Assembly: GCA_018817385.1 (NCBI GenBank)
Contig: JAHIUA010000026.1
Coordinates: forward strand, 1 to 38,331
DNA length: 38,331 nucleotides
DNA from: Pseudomonadota bacterium
GTDB lineage: Bacteria; Desulfobacterota; Desulfobulbia; Desulfobulbales; Desulfocapsaceae
Direction: 5' to 3'
Shown one piece after another: positions 6,348 through 16,492 of the stretch (the first letter of the stretch is position 1; the number at the start of each line of letters is the position of its first letter). The translations under genes and the position numbers were made by a program. The notes under the pieces were generated by a model. The model searched no databases and had not been told where the DNA came from. It worked only from the letters and a program-made list of their open reading frames with translations.

Positions 6348-8705
6348 ATGTATAGTTACAAGTGGAACAAGCTAACGGGCAGGTACTGCCTGACGACAGA
6401 GACAGGGAAATTCGTGGCGAGTGAAATCCGCCCGGTCTTCGCAGAGGAACTGACGCGCACAAATGTGGAGGCACGGTTGGTATTCGATGCAACAGAGCGG
6501 CGGCCACTCCTTTGGGCAAAGCAGAATGTATATCTGTATCGTGGCGAAGAGATAGCGAGACTCCATAGAAAACGTTACGGCAAGCCATTGGACATCGAAT
6601 GGAAGGGTGTTTTGTCCGGAAGTGAAGGCTCGCCCGAAGGTGGGAAGTCACAAAAAAAATTGAAGCTGGTACCGGTTGATGTTGAGGTGCTGGTGGCCGA
6701 AAACAAAGACATTATGGCCGCGCTAGTCGCGGATACACTTAAACGCATCAAAGAAATGTACGACGACTACGCGGGTAAATGCGACGCGGTCTATATCGGC
6801 TTCAGTGGCGGTAAGGACTCGGTGGTTCTGCTCGATCTTTGCCATAAGGTCCTACCGTTGGACGTTCCGGTTATTTTCAGTGATACGGATATGGAACTGC
6901 CGGATACTTATAGGGTCTGGGAAGAAATCCAAAGCCGCTACGAAGGCCGACCATTTTTGAAGGTCGCTGCTAAGACTTCTGCATTAGAAAACTGGCGACT
7001 CTTCGGACCGCCATCGCAAGCGTTACGTTGGTGCTGTTCCGTCCATAAGAGCACTCCCGCGATATTAGCGCTTAAAGAAAGGCTTGGAAAAATGTCAATC
7101 AAAACGATGGCATTCGTCGGAGTACGTGGTGAGGAGAGTCAGCGGCGTTCGGGATACGACGATATTGGAGATGGCTTGAAAAGCCAATCGCAGGTGAATG
7201 CCATGCCAATTTTGGCGTGGTCCGCGCATGAAGTGTGGCTTTACATTTTTGCGCACGATCTAGTTCTGAACGAAGCATACCGAAAAGGGTTACCACGTGT
7301 CGGATGCCTGATGTGCCCGATGTCAACCAACCGTCAGAATGATCTGATCCGGATGAATTACTCCGAAGAGGTCGCGCCTTTTGCTGACGCGGTGCGCTAT
7401 ACGATCGACCGCGAGTTTTCTTCCGAGGAAGACGCGGATGCGTTCGTTTACGAAGGCGGATGGTCTGCTCGGAAAAGCGGCGTATCTTTAAAACAAGTCA
7501 TTGCAGAACCTGGCGTAGAACGCAAAAGGGACCGAGTGATTTGTGAATTCCCAATTGAAGCAGAACTCACCTTAAGGGAATGGCTCAAGGCTATTGGAAA
7601 AATCGAAGGCGCAGAGTTATCATTCCATAAAGACGGTCAGAGAGGGTTGTTAGAATGTGTCTGGACAAACGGTAAAGCCAATAAGGCCGTTTCCAAGTGG
7701 CTGGCATACGCTGTCCACAAAGCTATTGCCTGCACGGGATGTAATACTTGCGCGGCGGAATGTCCGACTGGCGCGTTGCGGTTGGAGAAGGACAACTGTA
7801 GCGGCAAGACGAAGGTCTTAATTGATGAAGCAACTTGCGTCCATTGCATGCGGTGCTATGTGCCTAACGATGGATGTTGGCGATATTACTCAAAACGATA
7901 CGCAGGAGCAAGAACGATGAACATCAGCGGTATCAATAAGTATATGACTTTTGGATTGAAACCTGAATGGATTGAAGTTCTGGCGAACGAGGGACCAAGT
8001 TTTCGTCAGACGACTGCGTTGGGCAACCGGATGGTTCCCGCAGCCGTGACCTGGTTCCGTGAGGCGGGGTTTATTGAAGATTCAACGGCTATCAACACAA
8101 CGCTTCTTTTGGATGTTGGCAAGAAACGTGGTTTTAGCGACTTGCTGCTTTGGCAAATGTTGTGGTTCCGTCTCGCAAATATTTCCCCACTTGTGAAATG
8201 GTATGTCTGCAATACGGATTTAGACACCGGATATCAGCTGAAGGGGCTTGATGAAAGTCTGGCGCAATCAGTTAGTTCGGCCTCGGTGAGGAAGGGCGCA
8301 TTGCAGTCGCTTTGTCAACTGGTTAAGTCTTCTCCGCTTAGCGAAGGAGACTGGGCGTTGGTTGAAGCCGAAATGAAGGGTAGATCTGTTGAAAAACTCA
8401 CACGCCGCTCGCGTTTGGTTGATCCGCTGGTGATTCTTTATGGGTTTTATGTGATGGCGGAAAAGTCTGGGCATTCTACTTTCACGGTCCGTCATATGAT
8501 GGCGGCGGAGTTCGACGGGGAGTTTGTGTCGCCCTTGGTGATTTTCGGCATTTCTCCGGACGAGTTCAAAAAACAGTGCATGGGACTTGCAGCGATGTAT
8601 CCAGACCTCATCACGTGTAGCTTCACGCTGGGGCTGGACGAGATTCGGTTGTTCCCAGAAACGAAAAATCGGGACGATGTGGTCGGATTGATTTTGCGGA
8701 AATAG
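6348..8705 (+). CDS. brxP: BrxP: PAPS-reductase-like BREX protein with ferredoxin and DUF4007-like domains
   Basis: BrxP is the marker of type 4 BREX, which has this gene in place of a BREX DNA methylase. Of 785 residues, about 120-360 form an adenine-nucleotide alpha-hydrolase/PAPS-reductase domain: PP-loop SGGKDS (153-158), FSDTDMELPDTY, RWCCSVHK (227-234), GVRGEESQRR (258-267) and Cys320/Cys323. This is the layout of DndC and SspD, which activate DNA for sulfur insertion. Residues 462-510 form a two-cluster ferredoxin: C462-C465-C468-C472P and C497-C500-C503...C510. The last 265 residues resemble DUF4007, a domain known from phosphorothioation-linked proteins. The likely role, by inference, is Fe-S-assisted sulfur modification of host DNA. 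Start ATG 6348 has a weak GAAGG-like site. Length and domain order look intact. Confidence 0.9.
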   Translation: MYSYKWNKLTGRYCLTTETGKFVASEIRPVFAEELTRTNVEARLVFDATERRPLLWAKQNVYLYRGEEIARLHRKRYGKPLDIEWKGVLSGSEGSPEGGKSQKKLKLVPVDVEVLVAENKDIMAALVADTLKRIKEMYDDYAGKCDAVYIGFSGGKDSVVLLDLCHKVLPLDVPVIFSDTDMELPDTYRVWEEIQSRYEGRPFLKVAAKTSALENWRLFGPPSQALRWCCSVHKSTPAILALKERLGKMSIKTMAFVGVRGEESQRRSGYDDIGDGLKSQSQVNAMPILAWSAHEVWLYIFAHDLVLNEAYRKGLPRVGCLMCPMSTNRQNDLIRMNYSEEVAPFADAVRYTIDREFSSEEDADAFVYEGGWSARKSGVSLKQVIAEPGVERKRDRVICEFPIEAELTLREWLKAIGKIEGAELSFHKDGQRGLLECVWTNGKANKAVSKWLAYAVHKAIACTGCNTCAAECPTGALRLEKDNCSGKTKVLIDEATCVHCMRCYVPNDGCWRYYSKRYAGARTMNISGINKYMTFGLKPEWIEVLANEGPSFRQTTALGNRMVPAAVTWFREAGFIEDSTAINTTLLLDVGKKRGFSDLLLWQMLWFRLANISPLVKWYVCNTDLDTGYQLKGLDESLAQSVSSASVRKGALQSLCQLVKSSPLSEGDWALVEAEMKGRSVEKLTRRSRLVDPLVILYGFYVMAEKSGHSTFTVRHMMAAEFDGEFVSPLVIFGISPDEFKKQCMGLAAMYPDLITCSFTLGLDEIRLFPETKNRDDVVGLILRK

Positions 8706-8729
8706 CTGACAACAGGAGAATTGTAACAC

Positions 8730-11700
8730 ATGGCATTTTACAAAGATTATTTCGGGATCAGACCAGATTACGCGCCATTCATGACGCGTGCGAACATTGA
8801 TAAAAGTCCCGAAACCTGGCTGGCTTTTTACCCGCACGACTCGTTTGTGGAGATTTTGCGGGAGTTGCTTAAAAGCCTGAACGGTGGAAAAAAGACGATC
8901 TGGATTACGGGCGCCTACGGTACAGGTAAGAGTCATGCGTCACTGGTACTGCAGAAATTGTTCACCGACGATGAGGTGCGCGTCCAGAAATGGCTGGATT
9001 TGCGCGAGACTCAGATACCGGACCCCGTGCGGAAAGGGGTCCTGGAACGGCGCGGCGAAAAGACGCTTGTCGTTTATGACGTGAACACGGATGGCGTGGA
9101 CGCGAAAAACCAGTTTCTGATGCGCTTGCAGCGCGGTATAACGAAAGCTCTGGAGGCGGGGGGACACACTATTCCGCTGAAAGGCAAGCTGGATGAAGTT
9201 ATTCAGCGCATTCGGCAGGATGAGCCGCATTTCTTCGCAAAGCGCGATGAAATGCAGGAGCGGCTCTCGCACCTGAACGCGGGCATTAAGACGGTGGATG
9301 CGTTGGAGAAAAAGTTGCGGGATGTGAACCAAGAGGCGGGACTGGTAAGCGATGCGATGCAAGTGCTGGAGGCAAGAAATATATACCTTGGTTCGAGCGC
9401 GGAAGAATTTCTGGATTGGGCGGGTGCATCCTTGAAGGCGAACGGACTTTCCAAGTTGGTTTATATCTGGGACGAATTCTCGGCGTTCATGGATCGCAAT
9501 CGAGCGGCATTAAAGACGTTGGAACAATTAGCAGAGGCTGCGCAGCAGGGGATGTTTTATTTCGTGCCGGTGACGCATACGGATATCTCATCGTATGTGG
9601 CGGCGGGCTCCGAAAGCGCGAAGAAGGCGAACGACCGGTTCACATTCAAGCGGCTTGACTTGCCGAATGAGACTGCGCTGAAACTGGCAGCAGATGCCTT
9701 CGTTATAAAACCTGAGAAGGCAGCGGAGTGGAGACTAGAGCGCGACGAACTGTGGCACAGTGTGAACGGCGTGGCCGAAAATTACATGGCGGCTAAGAAG
9801 GCGGGCATAGATGCGGCGGACTTTAAAGGTATCCTGCCACTGCATCCAATGGCTGCGTTCCTGCTGAAACATCTTTCGGTGGCGATCGGATCAAACCAGC
9901 GGAGCATGTTTGAGTTCCTGAACGGCGAGGAGTTCAGAGCGTTCATTGAGAAAGGCGGGCTAGAGATTCCCGATCATCAGTTTCTGACGGTGGATCATCT
10001 GTGGCAGTATTTTGTGGAACGAGATGATCTAGGGACGGGGCAAGCCGTACAGGAAGCGCGGGCAGAGTACGCTCGACGCGAACAGGAATTGCAACCAGAC
10101 GAGCGGCGCGTGTTCAAAGCGGTGTTGCTGTTTGGCTTGATTGAACAGATACAGGGAACGGGGCATCCGCTGTTGGGTGTGACGGTAGAAAATGTTCAAC
10201 GCAGTTTCGAAGGGGATGGCGCTTTGCAGGGGGTGGATGCGATCCTACGTAATCTGGAACAAAAGCATTGTTTTGGGATTGTGAACGGGCGTTGCGAACG
10301 TTTTCGTGACCGTGCGGACACCAAAGAGATCGAGGAGAAAAAAGCGGCGTTGGACGGCAAGTTTGGCGATCTCGTGTTGAAAGACACCGAGGCGGAGCTG
10401 GTCAAACAATTGAAAGGTGTCAATTACGGCGGTCGTTTTAATGTGCGCGCGGCGGGTATCGGCGGCCTTTCGGCATCAAGCATTGCGAGACGCGAATCTT
10501 TTAGTGCGACGGGGAACCGCGTGCTTATACAGTTCATTCTGGCGCGAGACGAGCAGGAGCAATTGCGTATTCCTGACAAGGCAAGAGAATTGGCTAAACA
10601 GTTCAAAGACCACAGGATGCTGTTTGTGACGCTGCCGGAGGTCAGCTTCTGCCGAGATAAAGCGAAGGCATGGGAGGAGTTCACGGAAAACAGTGCTCGT
10701 CTTGCATTGGCAAGCGACAGCGCGAGCAAGAAGGTGTTCGAGACACAGGTCAACAGCGCCAAGGCGGAGTGGCAATCCAAAGTGAGTGCTGCTAAGTTCA
10801 TTGTGTACAAACCCAATCCAAACGGGGAACCGTTCGCGGAGGAAGTGACGTGGGGGCAATTTAAACGAGACTGGCTCACCGGCTATGTGAAACAGACGCT
10901 CGAGGCATATACTGACGATCTGAGTGGCTTTAACATCAGCGCGTTCGCGGCGCCGAACGCCTTGCAGAGCTGGGCGTTGGCAGGCATGGAGTTCGACAAG
11001 TTTGCCAAACCAGGCCCGTGGAGGACCGTAGTGGCGACGTGGCAGAAAAATGGCGTCACTGGTGAGGATGGATGGTTCAATGCTAATCCGAACCATCCAC
11101 TGACACAGTTGAGAGACTGCTGCAAGAAACGGCAAGACACCACGGTGGGCGCTGGCAGCACCTGCTCCATACGTAAACTTTACATCGATTTGCAACGCCC
11201 CCCATTCGGACTTCTGGGTGTGCCGCATTCGGCCTTCGTCATGGGCTTTGTGCTGAAAGCTTGGTTGATTGGTCAGCGCAAACTTCAATGGACAGACGGT
11301 GTGACAAGCAAGGCGCTGGATGCCGCGGTGCTGGCGGAAATCATCGAGGTGGTGGTGAAAGACGATGGCGCCAATGCCATCAGAAACGAGAAGCTGATCT
11401 GTCGCCTGTCGAAAGAGGAAAAGACGTTCATCGAACAGAGCAGCGTGATTTTTGAGAATAGTCCACTGGCGGACGGAACGGTGGAGGCGGCATTGAACGC
11501 GGTCGGGATACGGCTGGAAGCGATCTCAGGGCGCGTTCCACTGTGGGTGCTGCCGGAATATATCCGTGCGCAAGCTGAGCCAAGCGCTGAAGCGATGGGA
11601 ACCGTAATCGCCGCTTTGTGTGCTGCGAACAGTATCAGTTCCAAAGGAGACACCGAAACTCGCGGCAATAAGGTGAAGGAAATCGGCGAGATTCTTCTTG

Positions 11701-12881
11701 CAACGCCGGGGCTGGCGGAGGCGATGGCCAAGTATATGACGCCGGTGATCTTTGAAGAGGCGTTCCAGAGGTATGTTGATACCGCCAAACCAGAATTGAA
11801 AGCGGCTGCAGAGCGTATGGGCGATTCGTTACACAGCTATTGCAGAGCTGTCAAAAACCGTTTCGCGGAAACGAGCGGCTGGTTGTGGAAACGTGGTGAC
11901 GCTGAATCTGTACTCGAAGAAGTTTATCGGCAGACGATGTGCACTGAGCATATCCGCAGGCTGGCTGGTTCATCGGGCTACATGGGCTTCAAGGATGCTA
12001 TGAGCCGCTTGAGCATTGCAGTGCTGGACGAGAACAAAGTGCCGATGGAGTTCTGGACCAGGAAACACCCGGCGTTGCAGCGCTTCTTTGATTTACTCAA
12101 TAGACCGCTGTTGTCCGGAGAGGATGTGAAAGCTTTTGAGGAGATTTTAGCACAGCAAGAAGCTGTTATCCGCGAGGTGTTCTTTGATGTCGCTCAAAAG
12201 CGGCAGCTGAATGCGATGCGGGAAATTTTTGGAGAGATTTGGCCGGTGTCGATTGCGGAAAGCAGGGAGCTTTACAATACCTTCCCGTCGAATCTGGCGA
12301 CATTTGATGAGCTGAGTTTTAAGACTCAAGGGCGTGGCAGGATTGAGGAGTATAGCCGGACACTGGTTTCCAAACAAGTGTTGGTGGTGTGGCGCGAACG
12401 TACAGGAACGGAGTCGCCAAACGATTGGAGCTGCAAACACGCGCTTCCCGCCGAATTCGTTTTAGCGGTGGACGATGCCAAAGGTATCATCGATGCGGTC
12501 GCGAATCCAGGAGGAGTGTCGGCGGAACGCTTACAATTTGTGCATAACGAACTTCAAAAAGAGGGTACGTTTGAGGATGTGTCCAAGGCGGGTGAAAAAT
12601 TTCTCAAAAGGGTACTGCCTGATCGTTATCAAATATTCGGGTTCAGAGTCGAAGAACTGAGTGATTGGTTGTGCAGGAAATTAGGCGACGAACCGAACCA
12701 ATGGCAGACGGACGGAGGGTTTAGCGATGCAGTCGAGTCGTTCATTAAACAAGGATATGACAATCTTGCACGGAACCAGGCTGCAGAAAAGGTTAATAGG
12801 CTTTCGGATGCCGAAGCGAAGATACTGCTCTTGAAGCTGATTGATCAAATCCCCGATGTAGGGTTTTCGGTGCTGGAGTAA
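8730..12881 (+). CDS. brxC: BrxC/PglY: large P-loop ATPase of BREX
   Basis: This 1383-residue protein is the BREX ATPase (BrxC/PglY, DUF499-like). Walker A is GAYGTGKS (61-68) and Walker B is LVYIWDEFSAF with D248/E249, followed by a typical sensor-like segment FYFVPVTHTDIS. The remaining 1000 residues are mostly helical, with no other enzymatic motif visible, as expected in the family. BrxC is a core component, conserved in all BREX types, that probably loads or coordinates the DNA-acting complex. AGGAG at 8714-8718 precedes the ATG by 11 bases. It begins 24 bases after brxP and ends 4 bases before pglZ, so the three are co-transcribed. No frame break was seen. Confidence 0.93.
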   Translation: MAFYKDYFGIRPDYAPFMTRANIDKSPETWLAFYPHDSFVEILRELLKSLNGGKKTIWITGAYGTGKSHASLVLQKLFTDDEVRVQKWLDLRETQIPDPVRKGVLERRGEKTLVVYDVNTDGVDAKNQFLMRLQRGITKALEAGGHTIPLKGKLDEVIQRIRQDEPHFFAKRDEMQERLSHLNAGIKTVDALEKKLRDVNQEAGLVSDAMQVLEARNIYLGSSAEEFLDWAGASLKANGLSKLVYIWDEFSAFMDRNRAALKTLEQLAEAAQQGMFYFVPVTHTDISSYVAAGSESAKKANDRFTFKRLDLPNETALKLAADAFVIKPEKAAEWRLERDELWHSVNGVAENYMAAKKAGIDAADFKGILPLHPMAAFLLKHLSVAIGSNQRSMFEFLNGEEFRAFIEKGGLEIPDHQFLTVDHLWQYFVERDDLGTGQAVQEARAEYARREQELQPDERRVFKAVLLFGLIEQIQGTGHPLLGVTVENVQRSFEGDGALQGVDAILRNLEQKHCFGIVNGRCERFRDRADTKEIEEKKAALDGKFGDLVLKDTEAELVKQLKGVNYGGRFNVRAAGIGGLSASSIARRESFSATGNRVLIQFILARDEQEQLRIPDKARELAKQFKDHRMLFVTLPEVSFCRDKAKAWEEFTENSARLALASDSASKKVFETQVNSAKAEWQSKVSAAKFIVYKPNPNGEPFAEEVTWGQFKRDWLTGYVKQTLEAYTDDLSGFNISAFAAPNALQSWALAGMEFDKFAKPGPWRTVVATWQKNGVTGEDGWFNANPNHPLTQLRDCCKKRQDTTVGAGSTCSIRKLYIDLQRPPFGLLGVPHSAFVMGFVLKAWLIGQRKLQWTDGVTSKALDAAVLAEIIEVVVKDDGANAIRNEKLICRLSKEEKTFIEQSSVIFENSPLADGTVEAALNAVGIRLEAISGRVPLWVLPEYIRAQAEPSAEAMGTVIAALCAANSISSKGDTETRGNKVKEIGEILLATPGLAEAMAKYMTPVIFEEAFQRYVDTAKPELKAAAERMGDSLHSYCRAVKNRFAETSGWLWKRGDAESVLEEVYRQTMCTEHIRRLAGSSGYMGFKDAMSRLSIAVLDENKVPMEFWTRKHPALQRFFDLLNRPLLSGEDVKAFEEILAQQEAVIREVFFDVAQKRQLNAMREIFGEIWPVSIAESRELYNTFPSNLATFDELSFKTQGRGRIEEYSRTLVSKQVLVVWRERTGTESPNDWSCKHALPAEFVLAVDDAKGIIDAVANPGGVSAERLQFVHNELQKEGTFEDVSKAGEKFLKRVLPDRYQIFGFRVEELSDWLCRKLGDEPNQWQTDGGFSDAVESFIKQGYDNLARNQAAEKVNRLSDAEAKILLLKLIDQIPDVGFSVLE

Positions 12882-12885
12882 TGCC

Positions 12886-15015
12886 ATGACACTGAACGAG
12901 TTTTGCGAATACCTCAAGAATCCCCTTGCGGAAGCGAAGGCGCGGGTGGTCATCTCTCCTCCTGGAGAGAGTTGGACGGCGTTGCGACGGTTTTGCCTGG
13001 AACACGGGGGCATTGAGTTGCGTTTGAGCGATATTGTGAATGAAAACGCGTGGCTCCCTATGCCTGATGAAGTCTTCCGGCGAGTGTCAGGAATAATGAC
13101 GGCACAGGAAGCAAGCGGTAAGGATGTGGTATTGTTGGGGTTGCCCGGCTATCTTGCGTTGTTAACGGACGAGAATAAACGGGCTGCGATTGTTGCATTA
13201 CGCGAATGGGTGGACGGTGCGTGTGGGTATGAAGCGTTATGTTTGTTGCGGAGCGATGATGGCACAGGATTGATTGTCAAGGATATTTTCGTCAATCCTC
13301 GCTACCGACAGGGTAAGCAACTCATTGTAATTGAAGACGGAAATGTCCTGTCGCCGATCGCCTCCGAAGAAACGGAAAGAATCTCGAGGCGTACGGAGGT
13401 GATGCTAGTCGAGGACGCTTTGGCATCCTTTGTCCCGGAAGTGTGTGACACATTTCAGAAGTATTTACGATATATCGAGGAACATCCAAGCGACAGCTCT
13501 GCACGGCGGATTGTTGTAGCATCAGAAGGGCGGGAATTGGCGGGGCTCAGCGTCGAGGTGCGGCAGGTGGTGTGTCTGCGGGATTTTGCTCGCGTGTTTT
13601 ACGACGTTGAAGATACGGGATTATCCGAAGATGTTTTGCGGTGGATGTGTCAGCAGGGTAAAAAAGGTGCAGGTAAAACACTGCCAGAAATACTCAAGAC
13701 TTTTTTTTTCCAAGAAGATGGGATAACAAAACGAGTCTTGTGTGTGTTTAATGGACACAACGGAATAGAACGTGAGGCGTTACTCTGGCTGATTAAACAC
13801 CTCGCGCACAAGGGAAGTTACCTCGAGTGTGTTGCGAGGCAAGAAGGGGTTCTTGTCAGCAATTTCCGCTCCGCATACATAACTGGCGCGGCGGAATGGC
13901 TGGATGAGTCTGTGTTGTATGCTAGTGAACGTAGAGATGCTATACGGGAAGCGGATGTTAGAATGTCCGGTGCGGATATCCGACAGTTCATCGTGCGTTG
14001 CACGGGCGAATCCACGTCGCGCGTTGCGCCATGGTTGAATTGCGGGACGGATATGGAGCGAGCGGAATTACTGCGGCGTTGTGCGGTGGATGGCATTGCG
14101 TCAAACGCCGTAAAAAACGTGTATCCAGAAGTGGCCGCGTATTTACACTTGGAGAGTTTTTTTAACGATGTGACTCTAGAAGACTATTTCAGGAAATACC
14201 GTGAGCTAAAAATAGCAGGCCGAGTGACACCTGAGTTTTACGAAAGAGCGCAGTTGGAGGTTCCCCCGAATTTTGTACAATCGCGAGACGCGATCGTGCA
14301 ACGGTATACATTGGACAACGGGTGCGCGTTGCTGGTGGTGGACGCAATGGGTGCGGAGTGGTTGCCGATGTTAGTGATGCTGGCACTGCAACGGAATATG
14401 GGCGTGGATTCAATTGCGGTTGGTGAGGCTAATTTACCGACAACAACGCAGTTTAACAATATCTATTGGCCGGACGTGGCGCGGCGATTACCGGATATCA
14501 AACGCTTCGACAACATTGTGCACAACGGTGTGGAGACGCACGAGACTAGGTGCGCGGAGGAAAATCTGGCTGCAGCATTGGATGTTATTGGTGGCGAGGT
14601 GTTACCGCGTGTGGCGGAAGGGCTGATACAGTTTGAGCGGGTGCTTGTTACAGCAGATCATGGGAGTTCGCGGCTAGCGGTGTTAGCATGGCAGACAAAA
14701 CCTAGACTAGCGCGGACACTCTCCTGTGAAACTGGGGCTGATGTTGCAGATTGGCGTTACCGTGAGCGAGCGGCGCAAGGCACATGTCCTCCGGAGCTAG
14801 AGGAAACATTGGACGGCAGGCATTGGGTGGTACGCGGGTATAATCGGTTGCCCAAGAAGGGTGGCGGACAGGGCTTTGAGATACACGGAGGGGCTACATT
14901 GGATGAGCGACTGGTGCCGGTTGTGATTTTCTCGAGGAAAGGTCAGTTCGTGCCGAATGAGAAGACTAGTGGCAAGAGAGCGCAGATTGTTGAGAACGAC
15001 GATTTTGATTTGTAG
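12886..15015 (+). CDS. pglZ: PglZ: alkaline-phosphatase-superfamily protein of BREX
   Basis: The 709-residue PglZ is the hallmark BREX gene. The C-terminal half is the phosphatase/metal-hydrolase domain: LLVVDAMGAEWLPML (metal-binding D486), then VLVTADHGSSRLAVL (D591-H592), followed by the HGGATLDERLVPVV segment typical of PglZ C termini. The N-terminal 450 residues are the less conserved helical part. The exact reaction is unknown; PglZ is required for phage defence and contacts other BREX proteins in studied systems. The start at 12886 is 4 bases after the brxC stop. brxL follows after 22 bases. Metal-binding residues and length are intact, so the gene is likely functional. Confidence 0.92.
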   Translation: MTLNEFCEYLKNPLAEAKARVVISPPGESWTALRRFCLEHGGIELRLSDIVNENAWLPMPDEVFRRVSGIMTAQEASGKDVVLLGLPGYLALLTDENKRAAIVALREWVDGACGYEALCLLRSDDGTGLIVKDIFVNPRYRQGKQLIVIEDGNVLSPIASEETERISRRTEVMLVEDALASFVPEVCDTFQKYLRYIEEHPSDSSARRIVVASEGRELAGLSVEVRQVVCLRDFARVFYDVEDTGLSEDVLRWMCQQGKKGAGKTLPEILKTFFFQEDGITKRVLCVFNGHNGIEREALLWLIKHLAHKGSYLECVARQEGVLVSNFRSAYITGAAEWLDESVLYASERRDAIREADVRMSGADIRQFIVRCTGESTSRVAPWLNCGTDMERAELLRRCAVDGIASNAVKNVYPEVAAYLHLESFFNDVTLEDYFRKYRELKIAGRVTPEFYERAQLEVPPNFVQSRDAIVQRYTLDNGCALLVVDAMGAEWLPMLVMLALQRNMGVDSIAVGEANLPTTTQFNNIYWPDVARRLPDIKRFDNIVHNGVETHETRCAEENLAAALDVIGGEVLPRVAEGLIQFERVLVTADHGSSRLAVLAWQTKPRLARTLSCETGADVADWRYRERAAQGTCPPELEETLDGRHWVVRGYNRLPKKGGGQGFEIHGGATLDERLVPVVIFSRKGQFVPNEKTSGKRAQIVENDDFDL

Positions 15016-15037
15016 TATTAATGAGGGGCAATCCACC

Positions 15038-16492
15038 ATGTTTGGTACTGAAAAATTACGGGCGGCATTCCAGGACACGACGGTCTTTAAGGATCCTAAC
15101 ATCGTGGCGATCTTCAAAGCGGCGTCGATTCCGTCTTTTTTGCGGGATTGGATTTTGAAGCGCAAAGCGGAGTCTGACGGTAGAATCCACGATGCTGAGG
15201 CTTTGCGAAAATACATTTACGAAATCATCCCACGCCGGGAAAATTTATTGGAATTGAAGGACGCGGCGCGAAGTGAGGGATGCACGAAGAAGTTTCTAGC
15301 CAAAATTGAAATCCAATTCAGCGTGCGGTCTGACGAATACACGTTTGCGATTCCAGAATTGGGTTTTGGGCATGCTGAAACTCTGATCGAGGATTATGTT
15401 TGGAATCGAATCAAAGATGATGTTGTAAAAACGTCTGGTGGCTGGGGGCTTGTACAACTGGGATACCGGAGCCCTGATGGCGAGAATCCTCGAGGATGTT
15501 TCACTCTCTTAGAATACAAGAATTTCTGTCCTTACACGATTGATCTGGATGCCTATAGAGAGGCTCGCAGTCAATTCACAGCGGAGGAGTGGATCGACGT
15601 TGTGTTGGGAGCGATTGATTACAACCCTGAGGGATACGAAGATTGGGTACAGAAACATACTGTCCTGACGCGTCTACTACCGTTCATTGAACCACGACTG
15701 AATCTTGTGGAGCTGGCGCCCAAAGGAACGGGTAAGTCGTATATGTTCGGGCGGGTGGGGAAATACGGTTGGTTAGTCAGTGGAGGGACACTAACGCGTG
15801 CGAAGATGTTTGGTGACATCAATGGGAAGAGCCCAGGTCTGATCGCGTCGAATGACTTTGTAGCATTGGATGAAATCCAGTCGATCAATTTCCACGACCC
15901 GAGCGAGATGCAAGGCGCGCTCAAAGCTTTCATGGAAAGTGGGGAGATCACGGTTGGCAAGAACCGTATAATTGGTGGGGCCGGTGTCATCCTGTTGGGG
16001 AACATACCACAAACAGAGATGGACGAAACCAAAGACATGTTTCAGAGGCTACCGACAGTGTTTCATGAATCGGCATTATTGGACCGGTTCCATGGTTTTA
16101 TCCGAGGGCGTGACATCCCTCGTATGAGTGAGAACCTGAAAATCAACGGTTGGGCTCTGAACACGGAGTATTTTTCCGAGATAATGCATCTATTGCGCCA
16201 GCCGGCGGAGACGCTAATTTATCGGCATGTTGTTGAAAGGCTGGTAGACTATCCTCCCGAAGCGGACACTCGTGACACAGAAGCGGTTTTACGGTTGTGC
16301 ACGGCCTACCTTAAACTGCTGTTTCCACACGCCACAGAGCCGGATGGCATTGACAAGTTAGAGTTTAAGAGATACTGTCTACGCCCCGCCGTGCAGATGC
16401 GCACGGTGATCCGGCAGCAGTTACAGAAGATAGATCCACTTGAATACGGAGGAAAGAACGTAGCCGCATACACGTTACGCGAAGTAGAATAA
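15038..16492 (+). CDS. brxL: BrxL: AAA+ Lon-like BREX protein, short type 4 form
   Basis: A 484-residue AAA+ ATPase of the BrxL family. The N-terminal region carries family segments AFQDTTVFKDP and PSFLRDWILKRKAE. The ATPase core has Walker A APKGTGKS (227-234), the pore-side segment LVSGGTLTRAKMFGD, Walker B FVALDEIQ (D278/E279) and the arginine-rich ALLDRFHGFIRGRD. Type 1 BrxL is near 680 residues and ends in a Lon-like protease domain; here nothing follows that could hold its Ser-Lys pair. The short form is known in type 4 systems. Structural work on BrxL indicates DNA binding by a barrel-shaped AAA+ assembly. ATG 15038 is preferred because GAGGGG lies 9 bases upstream; the in-frame extension to 14957 would overlap pglZ by 59 bases. 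Confidence 0.9.
   Translation: MFGTEKLRAAFQDTTVFKDPNIVAIFKAASIPSFLRDWILKRKAESDGRIHDAEALRKYIYEIIPRRENLLELKDAARSEGCTKKFLAKIEIQFSVRSDEYTFAIPELGFGHAETLIEDYVWNRIKDDVVKTSGGWGLVQLGYRSPDGENPRGCFTLLEYKNFCPYTIDLDAYREARSQFTAEEWIDVVLGAIDYNPEGYEDWVQKHTVLTRLLPFIEPRLNLVELAPKGTGKSYMFGRVGKYGWLVSGGTLTRAKMFGDINGKSPGLIASNDFVALDEIQSINFHDPSEMQGALKAFMESGEITVGKNRIIGGAGVILLGNIPQTEMDETKDMFQRLPTVFHESALLDRFHGFIRGRDIPRMSENLKINGWALNTEYFSEIMHLLRQPAETLIYRHVVERLVDYPPEADTRDTEAVLRLCTAYLKLLFPHATEPDGIDKLEFKRYCLRPAVQMRTVIRQQLQKIDPLEYGGKNVAAYTLREVE

Noticed and set aside
8268-8936. 222-residue open frame antisense to the brxP/brxC junction
   Set aside because: Crosses two strongly supported genes and the brxC ribosome site; low-complexity shadow.
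10476-11288. 270-residue open frame antisense to brxC
   Set aside because: Long only because of codon bias in brxC; no recognisable domain.
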